A stretch of DNA of 64,000 nt. Source: a virus. Positions 14,275 to 22,371 of the stretch are shown here, piece by piece. The stretch is from the IMG/VR virus record IMGVR_UViG_3300044633_003049, positions 1 to 64,000 of that record; one strand, written 5' to 3'. A program made the position numbers and the translations under genes. The number at the start of each line of letters is the position of its first letter. Position 1 is the stretch's first letter. Below the pieces are notes generated by a model, which made no database searches, had not been told where the DNA came from, and was given only the letters and a program-made list of their open reading frames with translations.

Positions 14275-15249
14275 TTAAATTTTCTTGAATTTCAAAATCT
14301 TTTTGGATTCAATATAATTGTCAATAAAATTAATTCTCTGTCCAATCCAATACATAACGTTTACAGTCATTGAATTACCGAGAGCACCCTTTACAGCGGA
14401 ATAACCAGGTTTCTTACCATCAACTTCAAAATCTAAATAACCATCAGGGAACCCCTGTAATCTTTCTAATTCTCTTTCAGTGAAACATCTTATACCATTA
14501 TCATCAACCCAAAAATTAGATGTTGACACACGACCCATTCCATCTGTTTGGGTTTGTCCGTATGATTTTGTTATCGTACCAGCGAGTTTAATTTCTCCGA
14601 GAATATTTTTGGTGTACTCATCCCTCTTGCTTTTATTCTTTTCTTTAACGCTTTCAAAACATCCTTGCTCAAATAATACTGAGAATGGGATTTTCCAGTT
14701 TTTTCCACGATATCCGACAATATAGATTCTTTTGCGTCGTTGGGGAACTCCGAAGTATTGGCTGTCGAGAACCCTATAAGCGATTGAGTACTCTTCTCCT
14801 TGGACAATACCTTGTTTGTCGAGACCTTCTGGTTTGAAGTCAACACCAGTGAAAGAGGAGATGATTTCACATAAGGATTTTTTGTGTTTGTTTTTAAAAA
14901 CCCCTTCGACATTTTCCCAAATGAACCATCTTGGTCGTTTTTCTTTAAGAATTCTTGCATATTCAAGGGAGATTCTACCACGGATGTCATCCATTCCTTT
15001 GTTGAGTCCTGCATCGGAAAAAGATTGACAAGGCGTTCCGCCGACCAATAAGTCAAATTTAATTTTTTTGTACTTTTCATGTTGAGTTAGTTTAGTAATG
15101 TCAGTAAATAATGTTGTGTTTGGATAATGATGGGATAATACTTTTTGTGGAAATGATGCGAAGTCACATAGACCAACACATTCCCAACCAAGTGGTTCCC
15201 ACGCAACTGTAGCGGATTCAATACCACTACAAACTGATAGATATTTCAT
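14275..15249 (-). CDS. DNA (cytosine-5) methyltransferase
   Basis: A 324-residue Dcm/HhaI-type enzyme with motif I LSVCSGIESATVAW, motif IV GGTPCQSFS (catalytic Cys74), motif VI FIWENVEGV, motif VIII YFGVPQRRKRIYIVG and motifs IX/X near the end (ERLQGFPDGY; GNSMTVNVMYWIG). The variable region between VIII and IX is short (about 75 residues) and should set specificity. There is no restriction endonuclease nearby, so the likely job is protection against host restriction or epigenetic marking of phage DNA. A perfect host-type promoter lies 21 nt upstream. Confidence 0.93.
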   Translation of the reverse strand: MKYLSVCSGIESATVAWEPLGWECVGLCDFASFPQKVLSHHYPNTTLFTDITKLTQHEKYKKIKFDLLVGGTPCQSFSDAGLNKGMDDIRGRISLEYARILKEKRPRWFIWENVEGVFKNKHKKSLCEIISSFTGVDFKPEGLDKQGIVQGEEYSIAYRVLDSQYFGVPQRRKRIYIVGYRGKNWKIPFSVLFEQGCFESVKEKNKSKRDEYTKNILGEIKLAGTITKSYGQTQTDGMGRVSTSNFWVDDNGIRCFTERELERLQGFPDGYLDFEVDGKKPGYSAVKGALGNSMTVNVMYWIGQRINFIDNYIESKKILKFKKI

Positions 15250-15270
15250 TTGATTTAGTTTAGTTCACAT

Positions 15271-15301
15271 CAAAGATAGGTATTAATTAGAATATACCAA
15301 A
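15271..15301 (-). promoter_or_regulatory. Bacteroidota-type promoter for the C5 methyltransferase
   Basis: Read leftward: TTTG (15301-15298), 19 nt, TATCTTTG (15278-15271), then 21 nt to the ATG. It has the same -7 box as three other sites in the left third of the window. Confidence 0.8.
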
Positions 15302-15331
15302 AAAAATTTTATTAAAAAAATACATTGATTA

Positions 15332-16732
15332 TCAATAAGTTATGAAATCATATTTGTCTTTCTTCCACTCTATCGTTGGGTACTTCTTAAACCTTGATGT
15401 TAAAATATTGGTAGCCTCTTCAAATATCTCAATAACCGGTGTGTTGGCCTTACCATAGGACTGTATTAAATTACCCTTTCTGTATTGTAAATTAATTCTT
15501 TTCCTTTTATGTTGCAATGATGCGAATATGTAAACGACTCCGTGTGCAAATTGTTTAGACATACAATTTTTCATATTAAATCCTTCAATTCTAAAATCAT
15601 CTTCTGTTAATAATAATTTGGGTTTAAATACTAATTCATCAATCACAATATCTTCTTCCATTTCTTTCACAAAATCTTCAGGTATAAGATATCTTACTTT
15701 ATATCCACGTGCGAAATGTAATTTTAATCCTGACCATGTCTCCATAATATTATCAAATTCAACATCGTTTTTTGCCTTAAATTTAAGATTAACTCCTCTT
15801 TGTTCTAACAAATCTCTAATTGAAAATAACTTATTTAATGTATAAATTAACGAATCTGTTTTAATTGTGTCTATTTCCCAATCATTAATTACTTTAACTA
15901 AAAAATCTTTTTCAGATTCATTCTTTAAATAATGTATTTTTTTGTTGGGTGGGGTATCATAACAATGTATTTCCCAAATAAATTTCTTTAAGTATTCAAC
16001 GTGATTGTCACCGAATAACTTACAGAAATAATTTAATGTACTGATTTGAATTTGTCTAACGTTCTGACTCAATTCTTTTATTAGATATTTTGATTTAATA
16101 CCATAATAATCTAAAACTGCCGGTAGAAATTTATTATCGTTTTTGTCCAACCATTTCTTTTTTGGGTAATCATTTTGGATATCATAATATACCGCGTTGT
16201 GTCCTTTAATACCTTTTATGTCTAAATGATAATCAACTAACATATCATAGATAGTATTGTAAAAAGGTTTTAATTTATAGTTCTTATCTTTAAGAAATTG
16301 TGATTTAAATTTTGGTTGTATTTGTTGGATAAAAATGTCACATATTTTATCAACTGATCTCTCATATTTGACCCCCCAATAACCTCTACGTTTTTCTCCT
16401 CGAGCAATTCCATTTTCAATTAAATCAAACAACAGTTTAAAATCATTCTTTTTGTTTTGATCTGTACTTCTAAATATTTTTTCATCGATATTAACATTAT
16501 TTTTAATCTCATACTTTACCGAAACATCACCAGTGATTAAATTAACAATTAAATTGTGTTCGAACGTTACATGTCTTGGTGTACCATATCTATCGTAGTC
16601 AAAATCAAAAATACCTTCATATGTAAGTTCATCATTGTGTTTGTGTAATCTAATTAAACATTCACTAATTGATTCATCTCTCTTTCTATTCTTATCCTTC
16701 TTTTGTTGGGAGTACGAAAATAATAAATCCAT
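15332..16732 (-). CDS. PcfJ-like protein, 466 aa
   Basis: The C-terminal part has the PcfJ-like pattern: FRIEGFNMKNCMSKQFAHG, then strands (VVYIFASLQHKRKRINLQYR), then a Gln-Ser-Tyr-Gly segment and a helical end. The middle (KFLPAVLDYYGIKSKYLIKEL) is shared with the next gene, so the two are paralogues. PcfJ was named from an enterococcal conjugative plasmid, and its biochemical role is unclear. The conserved Cys/His centre suggests an enzyme or zinc-binding site. This copy replaces the usual HCV by NCM. Confidence 0.7.
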   Translation of the reverse strand: MDLLFSYSQQKKDKNRKRDESISECLIRLHKHNDELTYEGIFDFDYDRYGTPRHVTFEHNLIVNLITGDVSVKYEIKNNVNIDEKIFRSTDQNKKNDFKLLFDLIENGIARGEKRRGYWGVKYERSVDKICDIFIQQIQPKFKSQFLKDKNYKLKPFYNTIYDMLVDYHLDIKGIKGHNAVYYDIQNDYPKKKWLDKNDNKFLPAVLDYYGIKSKYLIKELSQNVRQIQISTLNYFCKLFGDNHVEYLKKFIWEIHCYDTPPNKKIHYLKNESEKDFLVKVINDWEIDTIKTDSLIYTLNKLFSIRDLLEQRGVNLKFKAKNDVEFDNIMETWSGLKLHFARGYKVRYLIPEDFVKEMEEDIVIDELVFKPKLLLTEDDFRIEGFNMKNCMSKQFAHGVVYIFASLQHKRKRINLQYRKGNLIQSYGKANTPVIEIFEEATNILTSRFKKYPTIEWKKDKYDFITY

Positions 16733-16767
16733 ATAGAAATATATATGGATTAAATGAAAATGTGTAG

Positions 16768-18696
16768 TTAAAATGGTAGTGGTTCGGCGTCATCTAAATT
16801 TAAAATATCTATTAATCTTCTCGGTTCTCTCATTTCGGGAGCAATTTCAACTCCATTTATCATAACAGGTACTCTATCCTTCTTTAACCAGTTGAGTGTT
16901 CCAAATCTCGCGTGCATTCTAATCAAATCACTTACATCATCTATCACATTTTGATAATGTTTTGGTGGTTGTGAGTTTGAGAAATATTTTGATTGCACCA
17001 TTCTTCCATCTGATATTTTAAACTCACACGTAACTCTATCTTGTTTATCTTCAGTCCTCAACGATACAATAATTGATGTGTCTGTCTCCGCGTATGATGC
17101 AACACAGTGATGCATAAACCTACCTTCTTCAACGTATTCCTCTTCTCTTGTTAGAACATATGGGTGTATCATTATCTCACCGTCACTTATTGTAGTGATA
17201 AGTTCTTTATTACCATTACTACTGTGTTTCCACAACTCACTTTTTTTCTCACAACTAATTGGTTGTTGAATTTGTCTCACCGTTTCTTCAGGATAGAAAT
17301 ATTGAATGACCCAACCTTTTTTAATTGCAGATATCATTCTAGATAATTCATTGTGTTCACTATGAAACTTAACTCTAGTATTTGCTCTCATTCTAATATT
17401 AGGATCATACTCTCTTATTTTACTCAACATCCTAAAATGATCCATCACTAACCCCATAAAATTTTCATCTACCGATATTCCTTTTTCTGTTTCACTTGTT
17501 AACACCGATAATAAATTTTCTTTTTCAATATCAGATATGTCATATCCGTGATTTTTAATTCTGTCACGTATATTTTCCATCATTTTTAATGATGATGCAC
17601 CAATTAAATGTCCCTTATCGTTATCGGATGTTGTTCCAAATAAATCTTTATTTATGGAACCGATATATTTTTGGTAGTTATTACCAAACAAATAACATAA
17701 CATATATAAAGAACCTAAATCAATGTTAGGTTTCTCATGTAATAGTTTTATTGTCACTTTAGATTTTATTTGATAAACATCTAATACTGACGCAATTAAT
17801 TTTCTATCGTTTTTCTTTAAGTATTTTTCTGTTGGGTAATAATGAACCAATAGTTTTTTGTAGTCGTTTGGTATCTTTATTTTCTTGGTATTAATAAACC
17901 ATCTCATTACCTCTTCATAAAAAAAAGTTTTAAAAAATGAACCATCTGTTGTAAAATTAATGTTAAACACTTTACTAAGTACGTCGTTAAATTCTTTATC
18001 TTTAAAATTATTTTTTAATTCTTTGTACAATGGATTATTTTTACCCATATGATTTCTTAAAAACTTCAATGGTCCATCGCTACTATCTAAAAAATTGTCA
18101 AGTTGTTGAAACCCGTTCTTTCTAAATCGAGGTGTGGTTTTGGTTTTTCCATGTTTACCACTATCAACAAATAAAAAATCCCCTTTAACCATATCAAAAG
18201 TAACTGATGTGGTGTATTTGTTTGTTTTAAAATACTTACAGTTAAATCCTCTGAATTTTGTGAATTTGTTTGTTTTAATTGTAATCTTATCTCCTTTTTT
18301 TATTATTGACCTTTCTAATATGTGAACTGATATTTCACTAAGGGGTTCATTATAGTATTTCTTGATGTGTCTATCCTTTGTAGTATAAAACTCCCCCGGT
18401 GTTCCATTTAGTTTATGAGTGGAAGCGTACATAATAATCGGAACATTTTTATATTCATCGTCCCAATAAAAAAATCTTGTTTTTTTCTTTTTGATTTCAT
18501 CTGTTAGTGGTGATATTGGAACCCCACTACCCCCATCATAATATTCAGTGGTCGTACTACCACCATACTTGTCTTCATATGACACTTGTTTATGTATACC
18601 ACTATGTGATGTGTCTACTCTTGGGAACTTAGAATAGTTCTTAAATGGGGTAATTCTCGCGTAAGTATATGTTTGGTAAAGTAATATTTCCTCCAT
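16768..18696 (-). CDS. PcfJ-like protein, 642 aa
   Basis: The larger paralogue. The C-terminal domain (about residues 515-600) has the classic PcfJ-like core EEGRFMHHCVASYAE, a strand-rich stretch (TSIIVSLRTEDKQDRVTCEFKI) and then Gln-Ser-Lys and a terminal helix. The middle repeats the block KLIASVLDVYQIKSKVTIKLL seen in the 466-aa neighbour. The N-terminal 120 residues are beta-rich and unique. The gene starts opposite the plus-strand gene at 18762, so its promoter lies in the 65-nt divergent gap, where TATATTTG resembles a -7 box. Confidence 0.75.
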   Translation of the reverse strand: MEEILLYQTYTYARITPFKNYSKFPRVDTSHSGIHKQVSYEDKYGGSTTTEYYDGGSGVPISPLTDEIKKKKTRFFYWDDEYKNVPIIMYASTHKLNGTPGEFYTTKDRHIKKYYNEPLSEISVHILERSIIKKGDKITIKTNKFTKFRGFNCKYFKTNKYTTSVTFDMVKGDFLFVDSGKHGKTKTTPRFRKNGFQQLDNFLDSSDGPLKFLRNHMGKNNPLYKELKNNFKDKEFNDVLSKVFNINFTTDGSFFKTFFYEEVMRWFINTKKIKIPNDYKKLLVHYYPTEKYLKKNDRKLIASVLDVYQIKSKVTIKLLHEKPNIDLGSLYMLCYLFGNNYQKYIGSINKDLFGTTSDNDKGHLIGASSLKMMENIRDRIKNHGYDISDIEKENLLSVLTSETEKGISVDENFMGLVMDHFRMLSKIREYDPNIRMRANTRVKFHSEHNELSRMISAIKKGWVIQYFYPEETVRQIQQPISCEKKSELWKHSSNGNKELITTISDGEIMIHPYVLTREEEYVEEGRFMHHCVASYAETDTSIIVSLRTEDKQDRVTCEFKISDGRMVQSKYFSNSQPPKHYQNVIDDVSDLIRMHARFGTLNWLKKDRVPVMINGVEIAPEMREPRRLIDILNLDDAEPLPF

Positions 18697-18761
18697 AAAG
18701 TAAGTTTAGGTATCAAATATACAAAACTATTTTCAGATATACTTATTAATAAATAAATTTT

Positions 18762-18887
18762 ATGGCTAAAGGAAAAAGTGCTAGTAACAATAAGGTCTCT
18801 TTTGGTAAGAGAAAAAAAGGTTCGGCAACAAAAACTCGCAACAAACACGATAGAACTGAAAACAACTATCGTGGACAAGGTCGATAG
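18762..18887 (+). CDS. tiny basic protein, 41 aa
   Basis: MAKGKSASNNKVSFGKRKKG, then a Lys/Arg-rich body ending NNYRGQGR. The composition and the YRGQG ending match a small basic protein I know from several phages. It may bind nucleic acid. It has its own strong terminator and is the first rightward gene, opposite the large PcfJ-like gene. Confidence 0.7.
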   Translation: MAKGKSASNNKVSFGKRKKGSATKTRNKHDRTENNYRGQGR

Positions 18888-18901
18888 TTCTCTCCCTTGT
18901 T

Positions 18902-18936
18902 AACCCTGGTAATTTATTGATTATCAGGGTTTTTTT
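18902..18936 (+). terminator. rho-independent terminator, rightward
   Basis: A 12-bp stem with one G-T wobble (AACCCTGGTAAT / ATTATCAGGGTT), a 6-nt loop and a run of T. It ends the 41-aa gene. The same DNA encodes the C-terminus of the opposing 65-aa gene. Confidence 0.9.
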
Positions 18937-19111
18937 GTATTTGGAACCCCACCATATATGTCAACCACCTAATAGTTAACCCCCAAGATGGTGATGTTTT
19001 ACCATCCTCATAATATTCATCCTTATCGTAATAGAAAATAATTGCAGGTAAAATATACCAATGATGTTTCTTTTTATAAACAAAGAAATCTTTATAATAA
19101 TTCTTAAACAT
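18914..19111 (-). CDS. conserved hypothetical phage protein, 65 aa
   Basis: Starting at MFKNYYKDFFVYKK (19111), this is an aromatic-rich protein with a hydrophobic stretch (WYILPAIIFYYD) and SWGLTIRWLTYMVGFQIQ, probably membrane-associated. The family recurs in large phages without a known role. The start is chosen because the upstream small gene ends 2 nt before it. Its last codons overlap the opposing terminator. Confidence 0.65.
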   Translation of the reverse strand: MFKNYYKDFFVYKKKHHWYILPAIIFYYDKDEYYEDGKTSPSWGLTIRWLTYMVGFQIQKNPDNQ

Positions 19112-19112
19112 A

Positions 19113-19292
19113 TTACTTCTTTTTAGGTTTCTTAATATAATCAATGACCATATTGATTGGTCCTAAACTAATCATACCCCAACCAAACATCTTTTCCAAT
19201 TCAGGGTTACCCGTATTCAACCCGTATTTTTCAATAAGGATACCAGTTATCATCATCATTATATAGATTATTTCTCTAATTTTTATTTGCAT
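19113..19292 (-). CDS. small hypothetical protein, 59 aa
   Basis: MQIKIREIIYIMMMITGILI forms one hydrophobic helix. A loop (EKYGLNTGNPELEKMFGWG), a second weakly hydrophobic helix and a basic end (KKPKKK) follow. It is supported by tight packing with the next gene and an exact TTATATTATA motif 12 nt upstream. Function unknown. Confidence 0.6.
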   Translation of the reverse strand: MQIKIREIIYIMMMITGILIEKYGLNTGNPELEKMFGWGMISLGPINMVIDYIKKPKKK

Positions 19293-19304
19293 AACTTTGT
19301 TTTT

Positions 19305-19314
19305 TATAATATAA
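19305..19314 (-). promoter_or_regulatory. TTATATTATA motif (candidate second promoter class)
   Basis: Exact TTATATTATA in transcription direction, 12 nt before the ATG at 19292. The gap also has to hold the rightward start signals of the DUF192 gene. Confidence 0.5.
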
Positions 19315-19348
19315 CCTTTTAATTTGAAATTTCCAAATAATTATAGAT

Positions 19349-19726
19349 ATGTCAGTTCACATCAATAACAAAACATTTCCCGCCGAATACCTTTCATCAC
19401 CAGATGATATTCAAAAAGGTATGATGGGTAGAACAGAACTAAACGGTTGTATGGTATTCAAGATGGGTAAAGGTCACCACTCATTTTGGATGAAGAACTG
19501 TTTAATACCATTAGATATTTTATTTGTTCTTAACAACCGTATTAATCGTATACATTCTAACTGTGAGGCTCCTGACCCACATAGGATGACTTTACCTCGT
19601 TACACAGGTATTGGTGATCATATTATTGAATTTCCCGCAGGTACCTGTGATGGGTGGAAAGTGGGTGATAAAGTTGCTATGTATTTGGGGACTCCTCAGA
19701 ATCCTGTATCCCAACTCGGTGTTTAG
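19349..19726 (+). CDS. DUF192 family protein
   Basis: 125 residues. Family blocks GMMGRTELNGCMVFKM, HHSFWMKNCLIPLDILFV and the closing GDKVAMYLG are clear. DUF192 proteins are small beta barrels of unknown function, usually exported or membrane-anchored in bacteria. Here there is no signal peptide. It is a solitary rightward gene whose 3' end overlaps the converging DNA methyltransferase gene by 50 nt. Confidence 0.88.
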   Translation: MSVHINNKTFPAEYLSSPDDIQKGMMGRTELNGCMVFKMGKGHHSFWMKNCLIPLDILFVLNNRINRIHSNCEAPDPHRMTLPRYTGIGDHIIEFPAGTCDGWKVGDKVAMYLGTPQNPVSQLGV

Positions 19727-20513
19727 AAATGTTAGCATATTTTTCCGATAACTCAAATCCTATATAATTTCTTTCTAACCTCTTAGCTGCCAATGCTGTC
19801 GTTCCTGAACCAGAAAACGGATCTAATATGATATCTCCTTTATAACTTAAAATCTTTATCGCTTTCATTGGGATGTCCAATGAAAAGGTTGCTTTTGTTA
19901 ATGACTTAGTATCTGCAAAATACTTCCATTGACCGAATACAAGTTCCATAAATTCGATTTTATCTTGGTCATCGTACATTCTCTTCATTTTCTTTGTACC
20001 GTCCTCATTTTCAATCTCTACGTCATTATACGCCCATTCCGGAACACCTTTAACCTTTTTAATATAATCTTTCTTATATGCTAAAATAACCGCCTCTTTA
20101 GGATTATAAATGTATGGTGCCGATGGTGACATCCAAGAACCCCATGCTGTTGTTTTATGTCTATGTGGTGACGATTCTTCTAAGTCCACAACACCAAAGA
20201 ATCCAAATCCAATTTCCTTCATAATTTGCCAATACTCAGACACCATAAAAACACGTCCACCTCTGTCTCTAACATTTACTTCATATGGTATATTAATTGC
20301 AATTCTACCATCGTCTTTTAATGTACGATAAACTTCGGTTAACCAAGTTTTTACCCACACAAAGTACTCATCCATCGGTAAATTATCAACGTGAACATCA
20401 TATTCAATACCAACATTATAGGGTGGTGATGTTACCACTAAATCTATCATATTATTTTCTAATTCTTTAAATAATTCTAAGCAATCTCCGTTGTAAATTT
20501 TGTTGGTTTCCAT
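19677..20513 (-). CDS. DNA N4-cytosine/N6-adenine methyltransferase (beta class)
   Basis: A 278-residue enzyme with motif IV TSPPYNVG near the N-terminus (about residues 29-36) and motif I DPFSGSGTTALAAK near the C-terminus (about residue 230). This motif order (IV before I) defines beta-class amino-methyltransferases. The SPPY core fits either N4-cytosine or N6-adenine. There is no cognate nuclease nearby. It starts divergently from the 44-aa rightward gene, and a TTTG-N20-TATATTTT element in the gap approximates a host promoter. Confidence 0.92.
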   Translation of the reverse strand: METNKIYNGDCLELFKELENNMIDLVVTSPPYNVGIEYDVHVDNLPMDEYFVWVKTWLTEVYRTLKDDGRIAINIPYEVNVRDRGGRVFMVSEYWQIMKEIGFGFFGVVDLEESSPHRHKTTAWGSWMSPSAPYIYNPKEAVILAYKKDYIKKVKGVPEWAYNDVEIENEDGTKKMKRMYDDQDKIEFMELVFGQWKYFADTKSLTKATFSLDIPMKAIKILSYKGDIILDPFSGSGTTALAAKRLERNYIGFELSEKYANISKHRVGIQDSEESPNT

Positions 20514-20576
20514 TTGACTTTTTAATTTTCTTTGTTTATAATTAAAATATAAGAAATTAATTTCAATAAACCAAAA

Positions 20577-20584
20577 TATTTATA
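20577..20584 (+). promoter_or_regulatory. TATTTATA motif (candidate phage promoter), rightward
   Basis: ATATTTATAAAA in the plus direction, 13 nt before the ATG at 20598. It is the one rightward member of the set, so the motif keeps the same polarity relative to the gene on both strands. Confidence 0.5.
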
Positions 20585-20597
20585 AAAAACAACAACT

Positions 20598-20732
20598 ATG
20601 GGATGTGGATGTAAAGGTAAAAAACAAGAACCACCGGTTCAACCACCGGTAAACATTAGATTAAGTGAAGTTCAAACACCAGAGGTTACTGAACCAGTAA
20701 CACAAGAAGAGACACCAAACACTAATCAATAA
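20598..20732 (+). CDS. tiny cysteine-containing protein, 44 aa
   Basis: MGCGCKGKKQEPPVQPPV, then an acidic Thr/Pro/Glu-rich tail. The MGCGC opening recurs in small proteins of Bacteroidota phages. The two cysteines could bind metal or be lipid-modified. There is no signal peptide for a standard lipobox. A rightward terminator follows. Confidence 0.6.
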   Translation: MGCGCKGKKQEPPVQPPVNIRLSEVQTPEVTEPVTQEETPNTNQ

Positions 20733-20750
20733 TATAGACGATAATTTAAG

Positions 20751-20778
20751 ATATCGTTATTATTGACGATATTTTTTT
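20751..20778 (+). terminator. rho-independent terminator, rightward
   Basis: A 7-bp perfect stem (ATATCGT / ACGATAT) with an 8-nt loop and seven T. It separates the 44-aa gene from the glycan operon. Confidence 0.75.
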
Positions 20779-20813
20779 GATTATGGTATATATCAATAAA
20801 TATATATTTGAAT

Positions 20814-21011
20814 ATGAAAGTAGAAAAAAAATTAACGAGTGTCCATATATTGGAAGACGTTTACAGAAAATTTAAGATAAATGCGATTGATGGTAATATT
20901 AACTTACAAAAATTAGTTAATCGTACATTAGACCTTTACGTCAAAGACGAATCATTTAGAAATAAAATAAATAATTACACAGATTTATCTGTGAGTGGAT
21001 CAAAATATTAA
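20814..21011 (+). CDS. ribbon-helix-helix-like DNA-binding protein, 65 aa
   Basis: MKVEKKLTSVHILEDVYRKF is a basic strand followed by two helices (NLQKLVNRTLDLYVKD), the layout of Arc/MetJ-type regulators. The ATG at 20814 is used because the reading frame before it offers only TTG. As first gene of the rightward glycan operon, ending 1 nt before the first glycosyltransferase, it could regulate that operon. This is an inference. Confidence 0.6.
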   Translation: MKVEKKLTSVHILEDVYRKFKINAIDGNINLQKLVNRTLDLYVKDESFRNKINNYTDLSVSGSKY

Positions 21012-21012
21012 T

Positions 21013-22371
21013 ATGGGTAAAAAAAGAATATTATTATTATCGGACGATTTACGAATGACTTCAGGTATTTCAACAATGTCTAAAGAATTCGTAATGGGTA
21101 CCGTTGATAGGTTTAATTGGATACAATTAGGCGCAGGTATTAATCACCCCGAAACCGGTAAATTTGTTGATTGTAATGATGATGTGAGAAAAAGAACTGG
21201 TGTTAAAGATGCCGAATTAAAAATCATACCATATAATGGTTATGGGGATATTAATGTTTTAAGGACAATTCTTAAAGAAGAAAAGATAGACGCCATATTA
21301 CATTTCACCGACCCTCATTATTGGCAATGGTTGTATGATAATGAACACGAGATTAGACAACAAGTTCCAATTCTTTATTATCATATTTGGGATAATCTTC
21401 CTGATCCATCATATAATAAAGATTACTACGAAAGTTGTGATTGGTTAGGATGTATTTCTAAATTAACTTATGGTATTGTTAATCGTGTGGGTAAAATGGA
21501 CGATGGTATTCGTAAACCATTAGAAGATTGGCAAGTTAGTTATGTTCCACATGGAATTAATCCAAACGTTTTCAAACCATTAGATATTGATTTAACAGAA
21601 ACCAAGAAACAATTGTTTGGTGATAAAGAATATAGTTTCGTGTTATTTTATAACAGTAGAAACATTAGAAGAAAACAAACATCAGATTTAATTTATTCTT
21701 ATAGATTATTTTGTGATAAATTGTCAAAAGAAGATTCGGATAAATGTGTCTTGTTATTACATACAACACCAATAGATAATAATGGTACTGATTTATATGC
21801 TGTTAAAGATAAATTGTGTCCTGATTACAATGTTGTATTCTCAACTAATAAAATTGAAGCCGAAAAGTTAAATGAATTATATAACATTGCCGATTGTACT
21901 GTTAACATTGCAAGTAATGAAGGATTTGGTTTGGGTACTGCGGAAAGTATAATGGCGGGTACACCTATTATTGTTAATATTACTGGTGGATTACAAGACC
22001 AATGTGGATTTGATTATACTGCAGATGATTATATTGATATTGAAACATTAAGTAATAAAAAGAAACATAACCATACCCGACACGGTGAATGGGTTTTACC
22101 AGTTTGGCCATCAGCAATTAACATAAATGGTTCACCTATTACTCCTTACATATTTGACGATAGAGTTAACGATGAAGAAGTTGCGAGTAAAATAATGGAA
22201 ATATATACGACAGATAAAGAATTAAGAAAACATAACGGTTTGAAAGGAAGGGAATTTGCAATTAAAAACCTGTCATCAAAAGTAATGTGTGATGCTATGA
22301 GTGAAGGTATTGAGACAACAATAAAAAAATTCACACCACGTGAAAGATTTAATTTATATAAAATAGTTTAA
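21013..22371 (+). CDS. GT-B glycosyltransferase, 452 aa
   Basis: A two-domain glycosyltransferase of the GT4/GT1 superfamily. The N-terminal domain starts KRILLLSDDLRMTSGISTM. The C-terminal domain has VLFYNSRNIRRKQTSDLI and the sugar-nucleotide-binding end NIASNEGFGLGTAESIMAGTPIIVNITGGLQDQ, with the EGFGLGTAE acidic motif. It transfers a sugar from an activated donor, and donor and acceptor are unknown. It shares 1 nt with the next glycosyltransferase gene. The start 21013 (ATG) is preferred to an upstream GTG. Confidence 0.88.
   Translation: MGKKRILLLSDDLRMTSGISTMSKEFVMGTVDRFNWIQLGAGINHPETGKFVDCNDDVRKRTGVKDAELKIIPYNGYGDINVLRTILKEEKIDAILHFTDPHYWQWLYDNEHEIRQQVPILYYHIWDNLPDPSYNKDYYESCDWLGCISKLTYGIVNRVGKMDDGIRKPLEDWQVSYVPHGINPNVFKPLDIDLTETKKQLFGDKEYSFVLFYNSRNIRRKQTSDLIYSYRLFCDKLSKEDSDKCVLLLHTTPIDNNGTDLYAVKDKLCPDYNVVFSTNKIEAEKLNELYNIADCTVNIASNEGFGLGTAESIMAGTPIIVNITGGLQDQCGFDYTADDYIDIETLSNKKKHNHTRHGEWVLPVWPSAININGSPITPYIFDDRVNDEEVASKIMEIYTTDKELRKHNGLKGREFAIKNLSSKVMCDAMSEGIETTIKKFTPRERFNLYKIV

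Noticed and set aside
14571-15080. Minus-strand 169-codon frame inside the C5 methyltransferase gene
   Set aside because: It lies wholly within a gene with all catalytic motifs intact, in another frame, and its translation has no recognisable domain.
10703-20513. Restriction-modification system
   Set aside because: Methyltransferases only. No endonuclease or specificity subunit was seen next to any of them.
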